Below the pieces are notes generated by a model. It saw nothing but the letters and a program-made list of their open reading frames with translations, did not search any database and was not told the DNA's origin. A stretch of 64,000 bases of DNA from NCBI GenBank assembly GCA_905182995.1, contig CAJJDP010000153.1, forward strand, positions 62,001 through 126,000, read 5' to 3'. The first letter of the stretch is position 1. Every line of letters starts with the position of its first letter. The translations under genes and the position numbers were made by a program. This document shows positions 13,098 to 24,336 of this stretch, piece by piece. The DNA is from Paramecium octaurelia (taxonomy: Eukaryota; Ciliophora; Oligohymenophorea; Peniculida; Parameciidae).

Positions 13098-13364
13098 ATG
13101 GGTATAACATGTTCTTAACCCAAAAAAGCAACTTTGACTCTCACAACAACACAAGATGAGGAAGATCCAAATTATGAAATCAAGAAATTGTTGAGTGAAG
13201 AAAGAATAACAAAACTTAGAAAAACATTTCCACGTCCCACAAAAACCTATGAATCCTATTTCCTTAGTTAAATTAATAATGATAACACAATGAATATTAA
13301 TAAATGTAGTGATGAAGAAAAATTTCATAAATCAAGTAAATTGGGTGTTTCGCTTATTTGTTGA
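13098..13364 (+). CDS. Small protein with N-terminal myristoylation-type motif, 88 aa
   Basis: An intronless frame from ATG 13098 to TGA 13362-13364. It begins MGITCSQPKK; Gly2 with Ser6 and Cys5 fits N-myristoylation plus palmitoylation, so the protein may be membrane-tethered. The middle is charged (TQDEEDPNYEIKKLLSEER) and a cluster of Thr/Pro follows. No domain is recognised. Its last 40 bases overlap the end of the ArfGAP gene on the opposite strand, which makes the exact 3' end uncertain. Confidence 0.5.
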
Positions 13365-13648
13365 GGTTATTTTATGTCTTGCATTAAATCTATTAAATTT
13401 TCTTATTGATTTATTTATTAAATTTGCTTTGGATTTTCTTAGGTGACAATGGAAGAAGGACTATCTATAAAGTAGTCTGAATAATCCATAATATTTATTT
13501 ATTGTTATTAATTTTGGTTTGTTGTGGAAGGAATTTAATTGTTATTATTGTTATTTTCAAAAGAAAACTAATCTTAAGGTTGTTTTTAACTTTAGCTACC
13601 CATCTAATACTATTAAGGTTATTATTAATTATCTAGAATATAGTTAGC

Positions 13649-13685
<37 letters not shown>

Positions 13686-14486
13686 TCTGACTAAGTTTAT
13701 TTTTCTTTACCTATTACTTAATCTGCTTTTGATTTTATAAATCCAAATGCATCATTAAATCCACTTTTTAAACTCTTATATGCCTTATCTGCAATCTTAG
13801 TAGATTTTTCCTAATAATTAAATAAGAATTTACTCCAAGTTATTTAGTTTTTGCTGTGATTTACTATCCTAATTAAACTGCCTCTTCCTTGATTTACACC
13901 TTAGAGATTTTCTCATCAATAATTGCAAAAGCCTCTTTAGTAGATTTAGATGCTTGTTCCCAAAACTATATTATTAGAAAATTTAGGTACATTTTATTAT
14001 TCTTGAGTCAAAGGAGGATCTGGTTAGATTTGAGATTATTATTATGAAATTTATGGTTTTGGGGCCTCGTGTATTGCAGCCCAATCTTCTGGCTCTTCAG
14101 GCATTTATGTTTCATTAACTAACGCTCTCATCTTAATAAAATGAGAATTTGAAGATTACTTATTCTCTATAGTAGTGAGCAGCATTCGTCTTCCATTTGT
14201 TAGAATCGGCAATTTAAATTCCATGAGATTAAAAAAAGAGTCTTAACTGTTGATTTCCTCCTAAATGCATCATTGACAATTATTTGTCAGTCCAGGAATC
14301 CATTTCAATTGATCTTACAAATGTAAGATGCACACCCATCGCTCTATGTAACCCTGAGCAATTATAGCAAAGATAGATCCCATAAGGTAAACTTGCCCAA
14401 GTTGGACTTCCTGTCTAACACTCAAAACAATATCTATTTTCTCCAGTTTGTAATTTTCTGATTTAAGCAATAGCTTTATTATTCAT
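13325..14486 (-). CDS. ArfGAP with C-terminal clathrin-box motifs
   Basis: A 361-aa ARFGAP1-like protein. The zinc finger has C20, C23, C40 and C43, with the catalytic Arg48 in GLHRAMGVH; it stimulates GTP hydrolysis on Arf at Golgi or endosomal membranes. [11 protein letters not shown] closes the domain. Introns: 14132-14159 (28 nt, ending AAG), 13966-13990 (25 nt) and 13811-13833 (23 nt); together they leave 362 whole codons. Downstream are lipid-sensor-like segments, a polyglutamine run encoded by TAA repeats, and two clathrin-box-like motifs, LIDLM and a terminal NLLDL. The start is the first ATG of the frame. Confidence 0.85.
13651..13680. repeat. ATT/TAA microsatellite coding polyglutamine
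   Basis: Ten perfect ATT units on the + strand. Read on the minus strand inside the ArfGAP gene they are TAA TAA TAA..., which in this genetic code is a run of Gln. Under the standard code it would be mistaken for a string of stops. Confidence 0.9.
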
Positions 14487-15393
14487 TTTAATTTATAGAT
14501 AAGTCATGAGTACATTTTCATGTATAATAGTATTATTGAAGTTGTATGAACAGTATATTATATATTTATATTGACTCTCAACCACTAGAAAGTTAGATGA
14601 TATTTTATACTAATTATCATATTAGTTATCATCAACCTAGTAGTCTAAGTAATATCTAAAATAATAACTCCCATTATTCTCTTGGAAAGATGTTTTAATA
14701 GAAGGAAACATGAAAAGAGGAGACATTAACGATTTAGATGATTGATCCAAGAGAGTGTTTTATGGTATATATTTGATATGCTAGAAAAACAAAATAGGAC
14801 ACTAGGGAATGAAAACGAATATGAAGTATAGGCTGACGATTTTTGTTAATGTAAAGGTAAAACTGATAATGGTTTGAGTGGCTACTTAATTAAGGAGTTC
14901 TCTTAAAATTTTGATCAAATATTGGTTGGCGTCTCATGGCGTCTCCAAAATAGCATAAAAGCTATTAATTGAGTTAGGTTAAGCAGGTTGTTTGAAGCAA
15001 GGAAGATATTGAATAAAATTAATTATCACATTTGGCGGGGATTTTATTAATTAGAGAAGAAAGAGGGAAACATTTTGCTTATGAATTGAAACTTTAATTT
15101 CAGCCTAAAGAGACTTAGAAGAGGAAGTGCTTGCCATTAATTTGTAATTCATTATGAAAGATATGAAGAAATGATTCTAATGTATGAATTAATTAATATC
15201 TCGTTGGGGGGGGAGGTAAGGGGAGTAGTTACAAAATTAGAATGAGAACTTTATAGTGAAATTTAATTAGTTAAAGAAATGGGATGGCTGACCTTCTATA
15301 CGGTGGGTCCATAATAATATATATATATATTGGTCACACCGGGGTATTGAAAGACAGTGTTTGATTGCAAGATTTTAAAGAATTATTTAAAAC
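14487..15393. other. Intergenic region with locally G-rich + strand
   Basis: About 900 bp separating the divergent ArfGAP and KDM4-like genes. From ~14780 to 15330 the + strand is clearly G-richer than other spacers and contains a run of eight G (15206-15213). A short frame at 14778-14971 (64 aa) and an opposite-strand frame of ~75 aa near 15155-14940 are open, but neither resembles a known protein. It might hold a decayed gene or a non-coding transcript; neither can be shown here. Confidence 0.4.
15206..15213 (+). repeat. G8 run
   Basis: Eight consecutive G followed by AGG and another GGGG within 20 bases. Such runs are rare in this AT-rich DNA and no other of this length is seen in the window. 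Confidence 0.9.
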
Positions 15394-16503
15394 ATGATTA
15401 GCATCGAAGAGTGTCCAACTTTAAGACCTACTCAGTAAGAGTTTGATAACTTCTATGAATATATTGAGAAAATAGATAAATAGTATTCTGGAAGCTTTGG
15501 AATGGTGAAAGTAAATACTAACATTTAAATAAATCACAGATCATTCCTCCTAAGAACTTTAGAGTTCGCTAATAGGATTATAATAAATCATTAGACAACC
15601 TCATCATCCAGGGCCCCATAGAGTAGAATGTGTATGGCAAGGGAGGAAATTACGAGTGTCTTCACATTCTTAAGAAATCTATGCCCTTAAAGGATTACAG
15701 AAATAAGTAATTGGAGATTGATAAATAACACGAAAAACTAACTCCCGATCAATTCGAGAGACTGTACTGGAAGAGTCTAGCCTTCAGTCCTCCCTTGTAT
15801 GGGGCTGACATAAAATTGTCTCTAATGGATGTCAATAATGCTTGGAACCTCAATAATGTCACAAGTCTGTTAAATTACGGACTGAAAAACCGTATACCTG
15901 GAGTGAATGAGCCCTACATTTACGTTGGTTCTTGGAAAACATTTTTTGCTTGGCACAAAGAGGATCTTGATTTATGCAGTGTCAATTATCTCCATGTGGG
16001 AAAAGATAAGTATAAATATAAACAATATAAATAGATTTTGGTACTCGATTCCCGAAGCTGATAGTCATTTGTTAGAAAAGTATACAAGGTAAATATACGG
16101 GGATCATTTCAATAAATGTTCAGAATTCTTGAGACATAAAACAACAGTAATCAATCCTTACTTGTTGAAGGAAAAGGTACCAGAAATTCGCATCTCAAAA
16201 ATGGCTCATCATGAAGGCGAATTCATGTTTATTTTTGCTGGAGCCTATCATCAAGGCTTTAATTGTGGATTCAACATTGCAGAGGCTGTCAATTTAGCCA
16301 CATTAAATTGGTTGCCATTGTTATTAGAGGCAAAAACATGCAAATGTGTTAAAGACAATGTCAAAATAGATACTTTAGCATTCGCTGAGAATCTAAAAAA
16401 GTCAACTTTGTTCAAGGATCATGAAAAGGTTAAAGAATTCGTCGAAAAGGCAAAAAACATGCAAAAAATACTCCACAAACCTATCAAAAAAGTAAAGATG
16501 TGA
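15394..16503 (+). CDS. KDM4/JMJD2-like JmjN-JmjC histone demethylase
   Basis: A 351-aa protein made only of the JmjN plus JmjC catalytic module. JmjN starts with CPTLRPTQQEFDNFYEYIEK and ends GMVKIIPPKNF. In JmjC the iron ligands are H178 and E180 (FFAWHKEDLDL) and H268 (GAYHQGFNCGF); K196 fits the 2-oxoglutarate-binding Lys. The KDM4-type zinc site is present: C224, H230 (CSEFLRH), C298 and C300. The family removes tri- and dimethyl from H3K9/H3K36. Introns: 15511-15539 (29 nt, ending CAG) and 16010-16034 (25 nt). The PHD and Tudor domains of animal KDM4A-C are absent, as in KDM4D and yeast Rph1-like minimal forms. Confidence 0.9.
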
Positions 16504-16522
16504 TTTAATTAAAATAACTATT

Positions 16523-16957
16523 ATGGAACTTGAAAGAGGCTCTTTGCCTAAAGATCTTATTTCTGAGCCCAGTCCTTCTTTGCCCAAAGATTTCCCTCCC
16601 GAACTCATTCCCAAAAATATCTGTGAAGTGGAATTCTTTGATCTATTGAGATGCACTTATCAAGATGGTGCACAGATGACTTGTCCCAAAGAATTTAAAT
16701 AATTCCTAGAATGCAAACGAGAAAGAGACCTCAAGTTATTTAACGCCTTGTAAAAATGGGAAATCTAAAGAGTTAAAGATCACACTCCACCCATGTAGCA
16801 AATGTACAAACAAGGCCTGCAAAATAAAATCAACAGATTAACTGAAGCAGTTTCGGTGATGCCTACCAATTTCTGGTACCTCCATAAAAGACAACGCTAT
16901 GAAACAGATATTGAATAATTGCAATGGAGATTGTTTAATTTGAATAAATATGTATGA
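16523..16957 (+). CDS. Twin CX9C (CHCH-type) protein
   Basis: A 144-aa intronless gene. Cysteines 34, 44, 54 and 64 are exactly ten residues apart, giving two CX9C motifs (CEVEFFDLLRC and CPKEFKQFLEC). This is the coiled-coil-helix fold imported and oxidised in the mitochondrial intermembrane space by Mia40. Proteins of this kind are respiratory-complex subunits or assembly factors; the Pro-rich N-terminus and the C-terminal part with NFWYLHKRQRYE do not let me choose. Its TGA (16955-16957) lies inside the start of the next gene, overlapping it by 8 nt. Confidence 0.75.
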
Positions 16958-18335
16958 TAATCCCCCTGAATATGTGAAAATACCTCCCTTTCGTTTCGTT
17001 AAGCCCTACCAACATGTTTACAAGACCAATGTCAAATCTCGTTGGTTGGGCATGACTCTATTAGATGCCATGGAAAAAGAGTTTAGAGCATATAACAAAG
17101 AATATTATGAAAATGCCATCAATGAGGGCAAGATTACAGTTAATGGTGTTCGAGTCTCTCCAGAATATAAATTGGAACATGGCATGCAGATAGAACATGC
17201 AACAACAAGAGTGGAACCTCCAATCCTGGATCTACCTGTCGATATTGTCTTTGAAGATGATAGTTTCGTTGTTGTGAGCAAACCTCCATCCATGATTGTT
17301 CATACAGGAGGAGGATATCATTACAATTGTCTGAGTGCTATTCTCCACTTTGAACATGGACTAAAGGATTTATATGTATTGCATCGATTGGATAGGCTGA
17401 CTTCAGGCTTATTAATTTTTTCTAAGAATCGATTATTAGCTTAGAAGTTCCATGATGCCAATAGCAAACTCAATGTTTAAAAAACCTATTTGGCTAGAGT
17501 ACAAGGAAACTTTAGTGAGGATATCAAAGAAAACAATAAGCCTTAATATTGTGTGTCGATGAAAGATGCCATCTTTGCCTGTTGCAAGGAAGAAGATGCT
17601 TAGAAATTGGATGCCAAAAGTGCTACAACCAAATTTGAAAAATTATGGTATGATCCAATCAGCGATTCCTCGTTATTGGAATGCAAACCAATCACTGGAA
17701 GAACACATTAAATTAGAGTGCATCTAGCTGATTTAGGACACCCTATACTGAATGATATTGGTTATGGTGGAAAGTTTATCGGAAATGAAATTGTCAATAG
17801 GAATTTTAAAGGCTTAAAATAAGAATCGATTAGATAAAAGGATGTTTTGGAAGGGGAGGTTCTTGAAATTGTTGGAAAGAAAGTTAAATTGAATACTTAA
17901 GGGGATGAATTATAAAAAGAAAAAACTAATGTTGACTAAAATTAAGAAGAGCCAAAACTACTATAAAATGAATAATAAGAGATTGTAAGTTAAGATTAGA
18001 AAGAAAAAGTAGAATAATAAATATAATAAGGATAAGAATAAGAATAATAAATAGAAAAATAAGAATAATAAGAACAATAAATAGAAAAATAATAAGAACA
18101 ATAATAATAATAAGATCAATAATAAAACCAATAATAATAATAAGTATAAAATAATACCAAAAATAAATTACATTAACAATAATATGGAAATACTTCATTA
18201 TTGAATGACTGTCTATCTGGGAAAGAAGAATGGGATTACCATAAACATCCTTTAGAAATTTACTTGCATTCTTGGAAATATTTATTTAATGGATAAGAAT
18301 TTAAAAGTAAAGAACCATATTGGTATTATATATGA
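16950..18335 (+). CDS. RluA-type pseudouridine synthase with polyQ insert
   Basis: A 461-aa intronless gene. After FVKPYQHVYKTNVKSRW, typical of the eukaryotic RPUSD2/Pus9/Rib2 group, comes an S4-like region (INEGKITVNGVRV) and the catalytic motif HRLDRLTSG with Asp148. GRTHQIRVHL is the second conserved motif. These enzymes isomerise uridine in tRNA or mRNA. Between the catalytic domain and a conserved-looking C-terminus (LEIYLHSWKYLF) lies a Gln/Glu-rich stretch of roughly 80 residues, mostly TAA and TAG codons. ATG 16950 is chosen because the conserved N-terminal motif begins only 15 residues later; it overlaps the previous gene. Confidence 0.88.
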
Positions 18336-18370
18336 GGTTTATTATTATGCAATATAATATTTATTAATTT

Positions 18371-18952
18371 ATGAAATAACATAAATACACAGCGTACTAT
18401 TGCGAAGAAAATATCTATAATCTTATCAAGGACATGATGGAAGAGAAATAAGATCACCTTACATAGCATTATGCTGTTTTGATAACCAACCCATTTTAAC
18501 AAACATACATTAAATGTTAAAAAAGCTAGCCATTAGTAATTTGGGATTATCATGTCATCATGGTTGTTAAGCACACTTACTAACAAGAAGGAAAAATTAC
18601 TTAGAATTCATTTGTTTATGATTTTGATAGCACGTTGCCTATGAACTGTGATTTCAATACTTACTTTAAATAGGCCTTGGGCTTTTAAAAACCTTAAGCT
18701 ACTTTGAAAAGTTGGTTCAGAGTGGTGGATGGATAAAAATACATTGATTATTTTGCAAGTGATCGTCATCATATGATTAAAAATGGTAAGTATTTACAAC
18801 CACCACCATAATACCCATGTATAAAGGGAAGTAAATAAGAGAAGAATAACAATCTTCAGGAGTATTTAGATACCACAAATAATGATCCCACATTAGGAAA
18901 ATGGATGACAGAAGAATAATTTTAACAATTTTTTGCAGATAAGAAAGCTTGA
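18371..18952 (+). CDS. NTAQ1: Protein N-terminal glutamine amidohydrolase (NTAQ1)
   Basis: A 193-aa intronless gene. The Cys-His-Asp triad is visible: C11 in YYCEENIY, H61 in IWDYHVIMV and D84 in FVYDFDSTL. FASDRHHM and the proline run QPPPQYPCI are further family signatures. The enzyme deamidates N-terminal Gln to Glu, feeding proteins into the Arg/N-degron pathway. Length and domain limits fit the family (about 205 aa in animals). It starts 35 bp after the pseudouridine synthase stop. Confidence 0.9.
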
Positions 18953-18978
18953 TGTTATAATATATAGAGTAATTGCAA

Positions 18979-21900
18979 TCAATTTTCATCCTCATATGAT
19001 TAATCTTCTTTCTTTTGACTTTGAAATGGATCAATTTTATAATTTTTGTCATAGTTAATTTTTGGGAACAAATCCGAATCTTAACTATCTCCAATAATAT
19101 CCTATTATTTTTATTACTAAATTAAAGAGTGGAATCATACCTAGAATAAATCTTTGACTTATTTTTTTATTAATGGCTTACTAGAAAGTTTAATTTGTTC
19201 AGAATTAAATCTGTCAAAGATTGTTTACTTAAGCACATTACCATTGATTGGAATTGTATATATTGAATGCTTAGACAAGATTTGAAATTCTTTAGAAAAT
19301 TGGCCTAGTTTATCAGTTGATATTTCAATGAAGACCTTTCTAACTAATCCTAAAGAAATCTAAAAATAAGATTTTAAAGATATTACAGAGCACATTTGTT
19401 TAATTAGTACTTTGATATTGTTATTCAAAGGTTATTGAGCATAATTCTTTGGGCAAAGATATCTTCATTTTTGACGTTAATTTTGTATTCATATTTTCCG
19501 TTTTATCAAAGTTGCTCAAATTAGACTGCAATAGGATATATTAAAAGATCTTTTTTAATCTATCATTGATATCACCAGTAACCATATGATACTGTTTATC
19601 TATAAATTCATCCAAGGTGTTTTTTTTGTCAAGAGTCCTGATGATGGTCTGATACAGGCTTTCGTTTCTTATTTTACTTACAGGAGCAGCCCACAGTTAT
19701 ACTCTGGTAGCCATAGAACTAATTTTAACACGATAATTTGTAATGGCATCAGTTAAAATATACTATTGATTTAGCTCTAATTTTGGTTTGGTCTTTAATG
19801 AGCAGGAACTAATTTTTTGTCTTTCTTTGTTTTCCATAAACATCAATATCTTTTCTCTTAGCCATTCTATATTTTACTGAGTCTTCACTTAATTTCCTTA
19901 ATCTAATTTCTTCATCGATTTCTGCTTTTACGAAAAGTGAACATTCTATGGGGAATAACAGTAGTCTTTTAAATAGCTTTAGGTACAATATCCAAAGTTT
20001 AAGGGATTTTCACATTTATGAATTCTTATGATGCTGTTTCAATTCAGTAATGAAAGAGATAGACTTGAAATTATTGGTTACTTCCTCATTTAATTTATTG
20101 CATAAAGCATTTTCTGATTTCAACCTAAAGTATTCCTGTAATTAGTATTAATTAAATAGTTCGATTCCAGTATTGTCATTCCTAACTAAGAATAATCTTG
20201 GAGGGAGCCATTATTTAGGAGGTGGCATGACTATATTTTCTTCATCTACAAATATGCCATCTGGAGTGAAGGGTTCTTAATTTTAATATTTGCATCCTCA
20301 TCAATTTAAAAGTAATTAGCTTCATTATTTTTCGTAAGAATTCATCTCCTTTTTAAATCTATGGTATATACTCCTGATTTCTTTCATCACCTTGAGAAAA
20401 CAACTAAATCCACTAAGCTATATCCTAACCTATTAGTTTTTTCTAGTCTTTATTGTTTAACCTGACTCTCTCTTCTGCAGTGATAATAACTACTTCTCTA
20501 TCAGCTACACATATGCTCACGTTTCCATCTTATGTGTATAAAAGATGCACTCGATTTTTTTGTAAGATTTTGAATCCGGGATCTCTGATTTCTCAAGATT
20601 CGAAACAATCTTGCACCCTTAGTAGAATGTCTCAACCATTCTACTTTCTAAAATGTAAGGGTTGTATGAATTTCCACAAATTTTCCATTAATAATAATTA
20701 ATAGCCAAAGCTAAGTATAACTCATTGATTTCAAGTATATTGAAAAATAGTAGGCTGTATCAAAACCTATATTAATATTGTTTTTCTCATGATAGTCCGT
20801 GATCTTTATTTAGCTTTATCAATTTATTAACATGATGGTTCCATCTTATTGATAAGCCAATTAGTTTCTATCTTTATAGTAAATTATTAGAGTTTGGTCG
20901 TCTCGTATATAAACGTTGGACACATTCAGGATTTGCTTTGATTGCACAAGGGATCTTATCCATTCCTTTTGGGGATTATCTAAAACCTTTATTATTGGTT
21001 GTAATCCACATATTATTTTTATATTCTGAAACATTGCCGTTAGAATACAAACTATTATTGAACTATCCTTCTTATATATAATAACTATCCTTGACCTGTG
21101 ATGACTCTTCTAACTTCCAAATCAGAACTGATATAGTAAATAATGGACAGAACTGTATCTGTATTATCATAAATATTGAATAATGATTTATGGATCATTC
21201 AATAGAGCCTCATAGAATTTCTTTCACTAGGTATTTCTTTTGTGTCTCTCCATATATATTCTATCACCAAAATGGCACTCCTATTCAGGTTCATTTTCCT
21301 TAAGTAACTCTTCAAATTGCAATAGTAATTATCTTCTCTCAAATTCATTGACATAAACATTAACAAATGTATGCAACTTGGCCCTTAATAGCTTTTCTCA
21401 TTTTCTCTGATTTCTCTGGTATTCCTGGATAACAAAGATTATCAAATATCTAATGTTCTCTATCAAAAACTAATTATTGATCATGTAATTAAGGAACAAA
21501 CCCCATTTTTCCTTCGAAATCATCTTGGAACTCTTCAGGCTGCTCAATTTCAGTTATTTCCACCCCACTCCAATTGATCACTCCCTCCTTAACATGTATA
21601 ATTAATTCTATCTATTCTTGAGGTACTTGGGGAAAACCTTGAACAATGAAAACCAAATCAAAATTCTTGGGATACTCTTTCTCAGGAGCAAGCTTTTCAG
21701 GTTCAACATTCGGCGCAGCTGCTGCAATCTCGTTTGTTCCTTTTTTGGTATCTTTCTTATCATCTTTTTGGGGGACAGTTTTTTCAGCAGCTTAAGCCTA
21801 GGCAGCCAAATACTTAGCTTTTGTTATTGCAAGGACTTGATCTTGGATAAACAACGGAAATGCTTTATTCATAACATTGGATGTAAGTTCGGTTGCAACT

Positions 21901-22167
21901 TCAGCCATAAATTTTGGATTCTAAATATTGAACTGGTTTACTTTTTCTATTTGTTAGTCAAAGTGGCAGGATCAGCATACAATTGTTTTTCTTTTCAAAA
22001 ACCTAAGATCTCATCTCTTTGAATATTCTTTTAAAATTGTTTGCATGTTTTTAGTAGATTGAGTAGTTTGATTGCTCTTGATTTGGCAGCTTCAATTCGA
22101 ATACTTACACATAGATGTTTAAGAGGAGGCAAGGCATTCAAATCAATTTCCTCTTTTTAGGTGGCAT
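18979..22167 (-). pseudogene. Decayed large gene, possibly SPAG17/PF6-like ciliary protein
   Basis: Long stretches are clearly protein-like but do not join into one frame. The presumed start MPPKK runs into TGA; the next frame (EEIDLNALPPLKHL) meets TGA at 21995-21997; a further TGA lies at 21199-21201 inside SERNSMRLY/MIHKSLFNIYDN; more shifts are seen near 21920, 21380, 19930 and 19460. Recognisable pieces include FVDEENIVMPPPKQWLPPRL and a C-terminal beta-rich part (VFIEISTDKLGQFSKEFQIL) followed by a normal 24-nt intron (19117-19140). The mix recalls central-apparatus proteins such as SPAG17/PF6, from memory only. Either a recent pseudogene or an assembly with several indels. Confidence 0.5.
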
Positions 22168-22190
22168 AATTTAATTATTTTTATATATGT

Positions 22191-23104
22191 TCACTTCTTT
22201 TTCTTGACCTCCTGTTCCTCATTGTCATGATAGAATACAATAACCCATTTGTCTTCAGCAGTATTGCATATGGCCAATCTAACAATTCTTGTGTTTTCTT
22301 GCACCTACACTTCAGCCACTTAGCCCACTCCACTGAATTAAGCAGCCAAAATGTTCTGAGGATCCAGAATCTTAGCAGCAGTATTGGATCGAGGTATATT
22401 CAAAGAACCTGCAGATAAGAATTTGATTCCTGCTTCCCACTTTTCAGGAGGACGATCTGCAAATTGAGGATAGGGTTCTTTGACATACAATTTGATATCC
22501 TCAGTTGTTGCAAAGAATGGAGTCATATTATCCTTCATCGTTTTCTTATCTGAATGTGCATATGCATCTGCAAAACGAGTGAAGAAATGGGTTGCATTTT
22601 CCCTGACTTCTGCTTCCTTCTTGTTGAGCATCTTCTCCATCTTAAGTTATTTCTGCATTTTTGATTGATAAATTCCTTCCACAAATTCTCCTTCCCATCT
22701 ATTGCCTTCCTTATCAATGAACACTCCTTCTCCATGCATTTTATGATTTACCCATTCACCTTCATATGTACAACCTTCAGGAAATTGATAAAATCCAATG
22801 CCATTATGCCTATTATCTCGAAACTGCCCTCTATAAATTGCACCTGATTTGTAAATGTACACACCTTCTCCGCACATTTGATCATTCTCGAATTCTCCAT
22901 TGTATTCTTCCTTCAAATCGTTGTCTGTAGACAATGAACCTTTTTATCATTCCTATATTTCATACTTGCTATCACTATTCGGCCCTTACCATGTTTCACT
23001 TTCTTACCTTCTATCAATTTCCATTGTCCTTCATACACCGTGCCATCTTGATATTCGAATCTCCCCACACCTTCTGTTTGAATTGCAGCCTCCACAACAG
23101 CCAT
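22191..23104 (-). CDS. MORN-repeat protein
   Basis: A 295-aa protein with about four to five MORN repeats in its first 140 residues (for example YNGEFENDQMCGEGVY, YEGEWVNHKMHGEGVF). The C-terminal 150 residues contain KLYVKEPYPQFADRPPEKW and end in a charged VKKKK tail; I do not recognise this part. MORN proteins organise membranes and cilia or basal-body structures. A 26-nt intron at 22940-22965, ending AAG, is needed to join the N-terminal repeat to the rest and leaves 296 whole codons. The stop is only 23 bp from the ATG of the decayed gene downstream. Confidence 0.8.
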
Positions 23105-23197
23105 TTTATATATACTTAAATTACAAATTAAAACCAGACATTTAAGAGAGTCTTAAGTACCTATCGACATACTCCCTCTTTTTAATTTATATTTAAC

Positions 23198-23632
23198 ATG
23201 TCTGCCTCTCCCGTGTCAGTGTCCTCATAAGAGGAATATATGGTTGAAGCCATCACCAACAAAAGAGTCAAGAATGGTCGCACTGAATATGAAGTGAAAT
23301 GGCAAGGCTACTCTGAAAACGAGAAAACTTGGGAACCCATCGAAAATCTGCAATCTGTCATGACTTACGTGTTAGATTTCGAATAATCACTCAAAACAAA
23401 ACCCCAAGAGGTCGGGGAAGGTTCGTATGAGGAAGGAGATTCTGCAGACGAAATCATTTAAATCAGAAAGGACAACGATGGCCAAAATCTGTTGTTTCAG
23501 GTGTCTTGGAAATAGAAGAATAGTCGAGCCCCCAAGGTATCGTGGATCAATCAAAATTCACTGAAAATGCACAACCCAGAGATTCTGATTGATTATTTAT
23601 TGAAGAAAATCAAGTGGCCAAACAATAAATGA
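23198..23632 (+). CDS. HP1-like chromodomain plus chromoshadow protein
   Basis: A 144-aa intronless gene. The chromodomain (about residues 12-55) has [21 protein letters not shown] and TWEPIENL; the aromatic cage Tyr-Trp-(Tyr) that reads methyl-lysine on H3 is intact. After a short acidic hinge, residues 92-140 ([21 protein letters not shown] and [12 protein letters not shown]) look like a chromoshadow domain, which dimerises HP1. Proteins of this type build heterochromatin and in ciliates take part in DNA elimination. It shares a 93-bp divergent spacer with the MORN gene. Confidence 0.85.
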
Positions 23633-23910
23633 TTAATATATTAATATGGATATCCACATATATTTAAATATATTAATGTAAACTAAGTTAAAGAAAGTAA
23701 TGAAAATATTATCATTACTGGATACTAAACTAAAGTTGTAAGAATAACCAGCAAACAAGAACATGCGAAATATTCACCCATCTACTATCTTTATATTCAC
23801 TGACATTCCTTCGATTCTGATGATAATCCTCTTCATAGTTCTCCTCTCATTAAAATTATTTATTAAAATTTTTTATGGTAAGAAACAAGAACTCAGCTAA
23901 TATATATTGA

Positions 23911-24336
23911 TCATTAATTGTAATCCTATGAATGCACAATCTAGTTGGCAATTATGCAGATTATTTTCAATCGCGAAACTCTATTTCCAACTATTTCAGT
24001 ATATCCACACATTCGCTCCCCACATTTCCTTTTCGCCTTCCTCTTCTATCTCTGGTGAAATATTATGGTCTTTGCCGTTGCGTATTTGATACCTAACCTT
24101 TGAGCAGCCTAATCATCTCATTAATCTTTATTATGTACATCCTTAATTTTCATCCCCTATCTTTGCACCATAGTATATAGTTGTTGCTTTGTGTTCAATC
24201 TGATCTTCATGTACTTTTTCCCCTTCTGTTTTTCTATTTTGTGGCCTTAAGTATTTTTTAAATCACTCGAGGATTCCTTTGAAACATTTTAAACCTATGA
24301 ACCGGATCTACTGTCCATCTGCTATGATGATGCCAT
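23911..24336 (-). CDS. Small helix-turn-helix-like protein (paralogue of 43734-44214)
   Basis: A 131-aa protein. The core, split by a 30-nt intron (24109-24138), reads KQQLYTMVQRQGMKIKD then AAQRLGIKYATAKTIIFHQR. AAxxLGIxYxTAKTI resembles the recognition part of homeodomain-like or transposase-type helix-turn-helix domains. It is followed by a basic stretch (KRKAKRKCGER). The gene at 43734 has the same core and an intron at the same place, so the two are paralogues. It is probably a DNA-binding protein; targets unknown. Confidence 0.7.

Noticed and set aside
13074..13328. Minus-strand hydrophobic frame
   Set aside because: It is antisense to the small MGITC gene and lacks introns or a homologue-like motif.
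14230..14262. Apparent frameshift in the ArfGAP zinc-finger domain
   Set aside because: It arose from miscounting a run of seven A on the + strand; with seven the frame is continuous (LFFQSHGI).
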